Of a stretch of 64,000 bases of DNA, positions 59,306 through 64,000 are shown piece after piece. The notes below the pieces were generated by a model. The model was not told the origin of the DNA, searched no databases, and worked only from the letters and a program-made list of their open reading frames with translations. The position numbers were made by a program, and so were the translations under genes. The stretch is from Bacillota bacterium (lineage in GTDB: Bacteria; Bacillota; Clostridia; Christensenellales; Aristaeellaceae), in the NCBI GenBank assembly GCA_023416585.1, contig JAEZHM010000040.1, positions 62,001-126,000 of the forward strand, given 5' to 3'. The first letter of the stretch is position 1. Each line of letters begins with the position of its first letter.

Positions 59306-60286
59306 TCAGACAGTGTCACAAAGCCCGCCGTAGCAGGGCAAAGCAACGTTGCAATCCTGAAAAACAGGTTGATGATCAGGGCCATACATGACCGGCTTTA
59401 CAAATGTGTGCCTGTTGGGATCGCCTAAAGGATCACCCGCCAGCTCCTTTGTTGTGCGTGCGTGATACACCAACACATCATTGCCTTGGCTGTCGGTGGT
59501 AAAGCTGTTATGGCCGGGGCCAAATATGCCTTCCTTCTCGCATGTCACCATCACGGGAACGGGGGATTTTGACCAGTTTTCGGGCTTTAGCAAATCCGCG
59601 TTCTGAGGGATGGATATTAGGCCCATGCAGTAGTTGTGGTCGGTGGCGCTGGCGGAATAGGTAAGATTAATCATGCCGTCATGGAAAAGCACCGCCGGCC
59701 CTTCGTTGACAAGATAGCCTATGCATTCCCAGTCAAATTCCGGTTTGGACAACAGCACAGGAGCGCCGGCTATGGTCCAGGGGTTTTCCATGGACGCGAT
59801 ATATAGATTTGAGTTGCCGGGGATTTTAGGGTCGCGCTGTGCCCAGACCAGATATTGAATGCCATGATGCATAAAAGTGGTGGCATCCAGCGAAAAGGTT
59901 TCCAGCCCTGTTTTAACCTGGCCTTTTTCGGTAAAGCATCCTTCCAGCGGGTTGGGCGATTCGTTTTCCAGCACATAGATGCGGTGGTCAAAATGACCCT
60001 TTTTTCCGTTTTCGTTTCTTGCGGCCGCAAAATAGATGTACCATTTTCCAAAAAGATAATGGATCTCGGGCGCCCAGATATTCTTGCTGAGGATGCCGGT
60101 ATCGTGCCGCACCCATACGGTTTTTTCTTCCGCCGATGCCAAACCGTAGATGGTCTCACTCCTGCGTAAAATGACTTTATCAAACTCCGGAACGGAGGCG
60201 GTAAAATAGTAGAATCCATCGGTGTGCCTGTACACATGGGGATCGGCCCGTTGTAATATGAGGGGCTTCTTCATCTCATGGAACAT
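59306..60286 (-). CDS. Glycoside hydrolase family 43, cytoplasmic
   Basis: This 326-residue five-bladed beta-propeller enzyme probably releases arabinose or xylose. Catalytic marks are RADPHVYRH near residues 13-21 (general base Asp), LDATTF near 133-138 (pKa-modulating Asp) and VNEGPAVLFHDG near 192-203 (general acid Glu). No signal peptide is present, so it acts inside the cell. Its promoter and an operator-like palindrome lie upstream. The gene diverges from the secreted GH43, suggesting that the two share a substrate, with outside cutting and inside trimming. Confidence 0.92.
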   Translation of the reverse strand: MFHEMKKPLILQRADPHVYRHTDGFYYFTASVPEFDKVILRRSETIYGLASAEEKTVWVRHDTGILSKNIWAPEIHYLFGKWYIYFAAARNENGKKGHFDHRIYVLENESPNPLEGCFTEKGQVKTGLETFSLDATTFMHHGIQYLVWAQRDPKIPGNSNLYIASMENPWTIAGAPVLLSKPEFDWECIGYLVNEGPAVLFHDGMINLTYSASATDHNYCMGLISIPQNADLLKPENWSKSPVPVMVTCEKEGIFGPGHNSFTTDSQGNDVLVYHARTTKELAGDPLGDPNRHTFVKPVMYGPDHQPVFQDCNVALPCYGGLCDTV

Positions 60287-60309
60287 ATTATTCCCTCCGG
60301 CGAAATATC

Positions 60310-60379
60310 TTAGATATATCTAAAACAATTTAGCAAATCCATGCATTGCATTATACGTGCTGATGGCCGTATGTGTCAA
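60310..60379 (-). promoter_or_regulatory. Promoter and palindrome of the cytoplasmic GH43 gene
   Basis: On the minus strand TTGACA (60374-60379) and TATAAT (60350-60355) are separated by 18 bases. TTAGATATATCTAA (60310-60323), a perfect 14-base palindrome, lies in the leader and could be a repressor site. Confidence 0.75.
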
Positions 60380-60519
60380 TCTATTCCGAATATGCTTCGC
60401 AAACGTATGTGAAAATATCGATTGACTATGAATTGAGCAGTCCTGTTTTGTGAAAAAGAGTGCAAATTGGTGGTGTTGTAATCCGATTCGTGAAAAGATA
60501 AAAAGTATAGCAGCAACCA

Positions 60520-60548
60520 TTGACATTCCCACTTTTTTGAGATATCAT
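60520..60548 (+). promoter_or_regulatory. Promoter of the secreted GH43 gene
   Basis: TTGACA (60520-60525) and TATCAT (60543-60548) are separated by 17 bases, about 70 bases before the gene. Confidence 0.75.
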
Positions 60549-60617
60549 AAAATTACTTAAGAAAGCAGCGTATTAATTTAGATTAGACTAAGATAAAAGA
60601 AAATGGTGGTGCCCAAT

Positions 60618-62054
60618 ATGCGGAAAGTGATCGTGACAATGCTTGCGTTGATTTTGGCTGCAACATGTACAATGCCTAAGGCCCTGGGGGAGGAAGCGCC
60701 CTTGTTTCGCGAGACGTCGGTGCACGATCCGTCCATCCTTCGGGCGGAGGATGGATATTTCTATATTTTTGGAAGCCACATGGCGGCTGCCAGGTCGCTG
60801 GACTTGATGGCCTGGGAAACCATATCCACCAACGCCCAGGAGGGTTGCAAACTGGTTGACAATGTGCAGCAGGAAATGAAAACCGCCCTTACGTGGGCGC
60901 AGACAAATACCTTCTGGGCCCCCTGCGTGCAGCGGCTGAAGGATGGGCGCTATTACATGTACTATTGCTGCTGCCGCGGCGATTCGCCGCTGAGCGCCTT
61001 GGGTCTTGCGGTAAGCGATAAGCCCGGGGGGCCGTATAAAGACCTGGGGGTATTTTTGTATTCCGGCATGCAGGGAGCGGGCGCCGACGGCACCCGGTAT
61101 GATGCTACAAAGCATCCCAATGTGATTGATCCCCACACCTTTTATGATAAAAACGGCAAGCTGTGGATGGTCTACGGCTCTTATTCCGGCGGCATTTATA
61201 TCCTGGAAATGAACGAGGAGACCGGCTTTCCTCTGGAAGGCCAGGGCTATGGCAAAAAGCTGCTGGGCAAAAACCACAGCCGCATCGAGGGCCCGTTCAT
61301 CCTGTATTCCCCAGAAACAGACTATTACTACCTCTTTCTCTCCTTCGGCGGTTTAGACAGCAAGGGCGGATACAACATTCGCGTGGCGCGCTCCAAAACC
61401 CCCGACGGCCCTTATCTGGACGCCAAGGGGCAGGACATGATAAAGTGCGGCGGCCGCTCCGGTTCCTTTTTCCTGGATGTGGACATCGTGGACTACGGCA
61501 CAAAGCTGATGGGCGGTTATCAATTCATGGCCCTTGAGGGGGAGGAAAACCGCATGGTGGTGGGGTATGTATCGCCGGGCCACAATTCCGCCATTTATTT
61601 GCCTGAAACCGACCAGTATTTTCTGGTGTTCCATACCCGCTTTTTAAATGGCGGGGAAGCCCATTCCGTCAGGGTGCATCAATTCTACTTCAATGAAGCC
61701 GGCTGGCCTGTCGTTACGCCCTACCGCTATGCCGGTGAAAAAATCGCCCCGGTTGCTGCATCGGACATAGCTGGCGAATTCAAGGTGATCAACCATCAGT
61801 CTGACATCAATGCAAAGCCCCACCGCTCCGTCAGCGTTATGCTTCATGCGGATGGAACCCTGTCCGGAAACGGTGCCGGTACATGGCAGAGCTTATCTGA
61901 TAATCGCATGGTGATCACCCTGGACGGCGTCGTTTATACCGGTGTCTTTGTAAAGGCGTTTGATACTCAGCAAAAATCATGGACCATCACCTTTACCGCC
62001 ATGTCGGAAGCGGGCATCGCCCTGTGGGGGAGCCGCAATACAGCGGCGCAGTAG
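60618..62054 (+). CDS. Secreted glycoside hydrolase family 43 (arabinanase-like)
   Basis: This exported enzyme of about 478 residues has a signal peptide of about 24 residues ending PKALGEE. The catalytic propeller has SVHDPSILRAEDGYFYIFGS near residues 33-52 (base Asp), NVIDPHTFYDKNGKLWMVYGSYSGG near 170-194 and HSRIEGPFILYSPETDYYYLF near 222-242 (acid Glu). This order is close to endo-arabinanases and related GH43 groups. A C-terminal beta domain follows from about 385. The start may be ATG 60618 or ATG 60603. It probably cuts arabinan-like side chains outside the cell for uptake. Confidence 0.9.
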   Translation: MRKVIVTMLALILAATCTMPKALGEEAPLFRETSVHDPSILRAEDGYFYIFGSHMAAARSLDLMAWETISTNAQEGCKLVDNVQQEMKTALTWAQTNTFWAPCVQRLKDGRYYMYYCCCRGDSPLSALGLAVSDKPGGPYKDLGVFLYSGMQGAGADGTRYDATKHPNVIDPHTFYDKNGKLWMVYGSYSGGIYILEMNEETGFPLEGQGYGKKLLGKNHSRIEGPFILYSPETDYYYLFLSFGGLDSKGGYNIRVARSKTPDGPYLDAKGQDMIKCGGRSGSFFLDVDIVDYGTKLMGGYQFMALEGEENRMVVGYVSPGHNSAIYLPETDQYFLVFHTRFLNGGEAHSVRVHQFYFNEAGWPVVTPYRYAGEKIAPVAASDIAGEFKVINHQSDINAKPHRSVSVMLHADGTLSGNGAGTWQSLSDNRMVITLDGVVYTGVFVKAFDTQQKSWTITFTAMSEAGIALWGSRNTAAQ

Positions 62055-62132
62055 TAGTTTTTTGTATCCTTGCCTTGCCGCTTTGCGATATTCGCTGACG
62101 GCAGGGCGAAAAGGCCGGCAGGGGGAATGTAC

Positions 62133-64000
62133 ATGCAAAGACGTTTATTGGCACTGATGACCGCCCTGATATGCTGTATGCTGGCGCTTCCGGCTGACAC
62201 CCTTGGCGAATCCGTGATCTATGACTGGATGATTTTTGAGAACCTGACGGAGCCTGCATACACAAAGGTATTAAGCGGGTACACCTTTCCTGTCTATCAG
62301 GGGGAGCCTGTTGTAAACCCTGCGGATGTTGCCCTGAACGTCGGGGATTCCGGGGAGGCCGCTTTATCCGCCCCTTATGACGGGCTGTATGAGATATGGT
62401 TTACCTATCAAAACACTTCGCAATCCGTTTTGCCCACAGAAATTACGCTTACATTGGATGGCGCGATTCCTTTCTTTGAGCTGCGCAGGTTGAAGTTTGA
62501 AAGCAAATGGGTGGATGACGGTAAAGTTTTGCTGGACCGATACGGCAACCAGGTGGCGGCTACTCCCTATGCTAAGAATGTGTTTCTTGGCAAAGGCCTT
62601 GCAGATTCCGCCGGCCGAACGGCTACCCCCTTTCTTTTTGCCTTGAGCAAAGGCGAGCACACCCTTTCCCTTTTGTGCAATGACGGGGCGATGAAGGTAA
62701 CTTCCATCACGCTCAAAGCCCCTGTTCAGATACCCGCTTATGAGCATCATGATGCGCCCGGCGAAAACATGATTTTGATAGAAGCGGAGCGTCTCGCCTG
62801 GCGCAGCGCCAGCGACCTTCGCGGCGCCAGCGAGTATAACCCCCAGTTGTCTCCTTATAACGTAGATAAAAAGGTCATCAATTATCTGGACGGCGCTTCT
62901 TTCAACATGGCGGGGGACAAGGTCGCCTATGCGTTCACAGTGGAGCAGCCGGGGTATTACCAACTGGGTTTCTATTACCGGCAGAATACCAAGTCTGATT
63001 TCCCGGTGTATGTGGATGCAGCCATTGACGGTGTGGCTCCGTCCCAGGCTGCGGGGAAGATTCCGTTTGCCTACGGAACCGGGTTCCAGTTCATGACAGC
63101 CATGATAGGCGGCAAGCCCATGACGGTGTATCTTGACAAGGGCACGCATACGCTGTCCCTTCTAATCAATTGTGAAATACTGACGCCTGTATATGAGGGA
63201 ATCAATCAGCTGCTTCGCGAGATCAACGGCCTGGCGCTGGAAGTGGTCCGCCTGACAGGCGGCATTACCACCGACAAGTACAGGGATTACAATTTGACCA
63301 CGTATATTCCCGATCTGCAAAAGATTTTGTATAACTGGGCGGACCGCTGCGATGGTATGGTGGATAACATGCGCCCGTATGCTTCGGGCGGCAATATGGC
63401 CCACTTTGCCAGCCTGACTGTGGCGGCAAACCAGCTTCGCGCGCTGGCCAAGGAGCCGGAGGACCTTCCACGCAGGCGCAGCGAACTAAACACCGGGCCC
63501 AATTCGGTGGCCAGAATCCTGGCCCAGCAGCTGCAGTCCATGACAGACAACGATCTTTCCATTGACCAAATCTATCTGTTCCAGCAGGACGCGGTTTTGC
63601 CCGAAAAGGCGGGCGGCGGCGTGCAGGCGCTGGAGGGAATCAAGCGCTTTGCCTCCTCCTTTGCAAAGCAGGATTACCAGGCGGGAAAGGCGGACAATGG
63701 ACGCCTTCAGGTATGGATGGCCCGCCCGCGCCAGTATGTGGAGATACTGCAAAACATGATCGATACCAGGTTCACGCCCAAGACGGGTATCGAGGTGGAT
63801 TTGTCCATTATGCCCGACGCGCAAAAGCTGGTATTGGCAAACGCTTCGGGCACATCGCCGGATGTGGCCATCAGCGTGCAGTATGTTATTCCTTCTTCCT
63901 TGGATATAAGAGGCGCGCTGTATGACCTGACCCAGTTCGATGATTTTGCCAGCGTGGCATCCAGGTTCCCATCCGGCCTGTTCATTCCCTACATTCTGGG
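62133..64000 (+). CDS. Large extracellular solute-binding protein with N-terminal carbohydrate-binding-like domains (3' end off window)
   Basis: The frame opens at ATG 62133, six bases after GGGGGA, and remains open to the window end (about 622 codons). A signal peptide of about 26 residues ends DTLGES without a Cys lipobox. Residues 30-350 look like two beta-rich carbohydrate-binding-like modules (repeats ending in HTLSLL: FALSKGEHTLSLLCNDG and YLDKGTHTLSLLINCE). From about 525 a binding-protein domain starts: LQVWMARPRQYVEILQNMID and SIMPDAQKLVLANASGTSPDVA. Such long proteins feed LplB/LplC-type transporters. It follows the secreted GH43 by 78 bases and probably binds its products. Confidence 0.82.
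   Translation, partial: MQRRLLALMTALICCMLALPADTLGESVIYDWMIFENLTEPAYTKVLSGYTFPVYQGEPVVNPADVALNVGDSGEAALSAPYDGLYEIWFTYQNTSQSVLPTEITLTLDGAIPFFELRRLKFESKWVDDGKVLLDRYGNQVAATPYAKNVFLGKGLADSAGRTATPFLFALSKGEHTLSLLCNDGAMKVTSITLKAPVQIPAYEHHDAPGENMILIEAERLAWRSASDLRGASEYNPQLSPYNVDKKVINYLDGASFNMAGDKVAYAFTVEQPGYYQLGFYYRQNTKSDFPVYVDAAIDGVAPSQAAGKIPFAYGTGFQFMTAMIGGKPMTVYLDKGTHTLSLLINCEILTPVYEGINQLLREINGLALEVVRLTGGITTDKYRDYNLTTYIPDLQKILYNWADRCDGMVDNMRPYASGGNMAHFASLTVAANQLRALAKEPEDLPRRRSELNTGPNSVARILAQQLQSMTDNDLSIDQIYLFQQDAVLPEKAGGGVQALEGIKRFASSFAKQDYQAGKADNGRLQVWMARPRQYVEILQNMIDTRFTPKTGIEVDLSIMPDAQKLVLANASGTSPDVAISVQYVIPSSLDIRGALYDLTQFDDFASVASRFPSGLFIPYIL

Overview
The window looks like a chromosomal segment of an anaerobic Clostridia-type Firmicute with moderate GC, possibly from the order Christensenellales. 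This placement is inferred from gene content and promoter style, not from a marker gene. Supporting signs are strong AGGAGG ribosome sites, many consensus sigma-A promoters (TTGACA, 17 bp, TATAAT), CUT1 sugar transporters of the LplB/LplC type, a SplB-like radical SAM protein, an M55 D-aminopeptidase and WYL, LacI, MarR and TetR regulators. Several substrate-binding proteins have signal peptides ending in an Ala-Leu-Ala or Ala-Leu-Gly type site and no lipobox cysteine, which is unusual for a Gram-positive.

Layout. 1-7210: a minus-strand GH38 glycosidase and LplB/LplC transporter operon, facing a plus-strand GH94 phosphorylase. 7211-14291: a composite repeat, an autoregulated TetR/membrane-protein pair, an SH3 lipoprotein, a split AraC/GyrI/nucleotidyltransferase operon and a SagB-type nitroreductase. 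14292-20625: an AT-rich island with a lone FRG-domain gene, then two copies of a zinc-ribbon gene (one decayed) flanking a regulator/ABC exporter operon, then an ECF sigma factor. 20626-26312: an FtsX-type ABC exporter and its two-component system. 26313-30122: a cobalamin-riboswitch BtuFCD operon and a fluoride-riboswitch crcB. 30384-35595: a shikimate-kinase-like protein, a 31-residue membrane peptide, a PanE-like reductase and a 1072-residue GH94-like protein. 36025-42195: a MarR/SagB/serine-hydrolase operon and a LacI/PHP-phosphoesterase/OPA-transporter operon. 42366-47025: a branched-chain amino-acid type transporter with LivM and LivG fused. 47284-53059: a small-ORF unit, then a LacI-controlled sugar ABC transporter with a GH30 glycosidase. 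53094-59060: a radical SAM protein, a duplicated small cassette, an M55 aminopeptidase, a WYL regulator, a peptidoglycan-binding protein and an MFS exporter. 59306-64000: two GH43 enzymes and a large solute-binding protein running off the end.

Together the genes describe an organism that takes up and degrades plant or host glycans (GH38, GH94, GH30, two GH43, three sugar ABC systems) under local repressors whose palindromic operators can be read directly. It also scavenges cobalamin and amino acids and expels fluoride and probably antimicrobial peptides.

The least explained structures are: the duplicated 59-codon cassette at 54.5-55.2 kb, which sits behind truncated gene starts; the duplicated zinc-ribbon locus; the multi-copy GC-rich hairpin repeat family; the AT-rich FRG gene; the 28- and 31-codon ORFs with their own expression signals; and the recurrent stem-loops after solute-binding-protein genes. 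No tRNA, rRNA, CRISPR array or transposase gene was seen.
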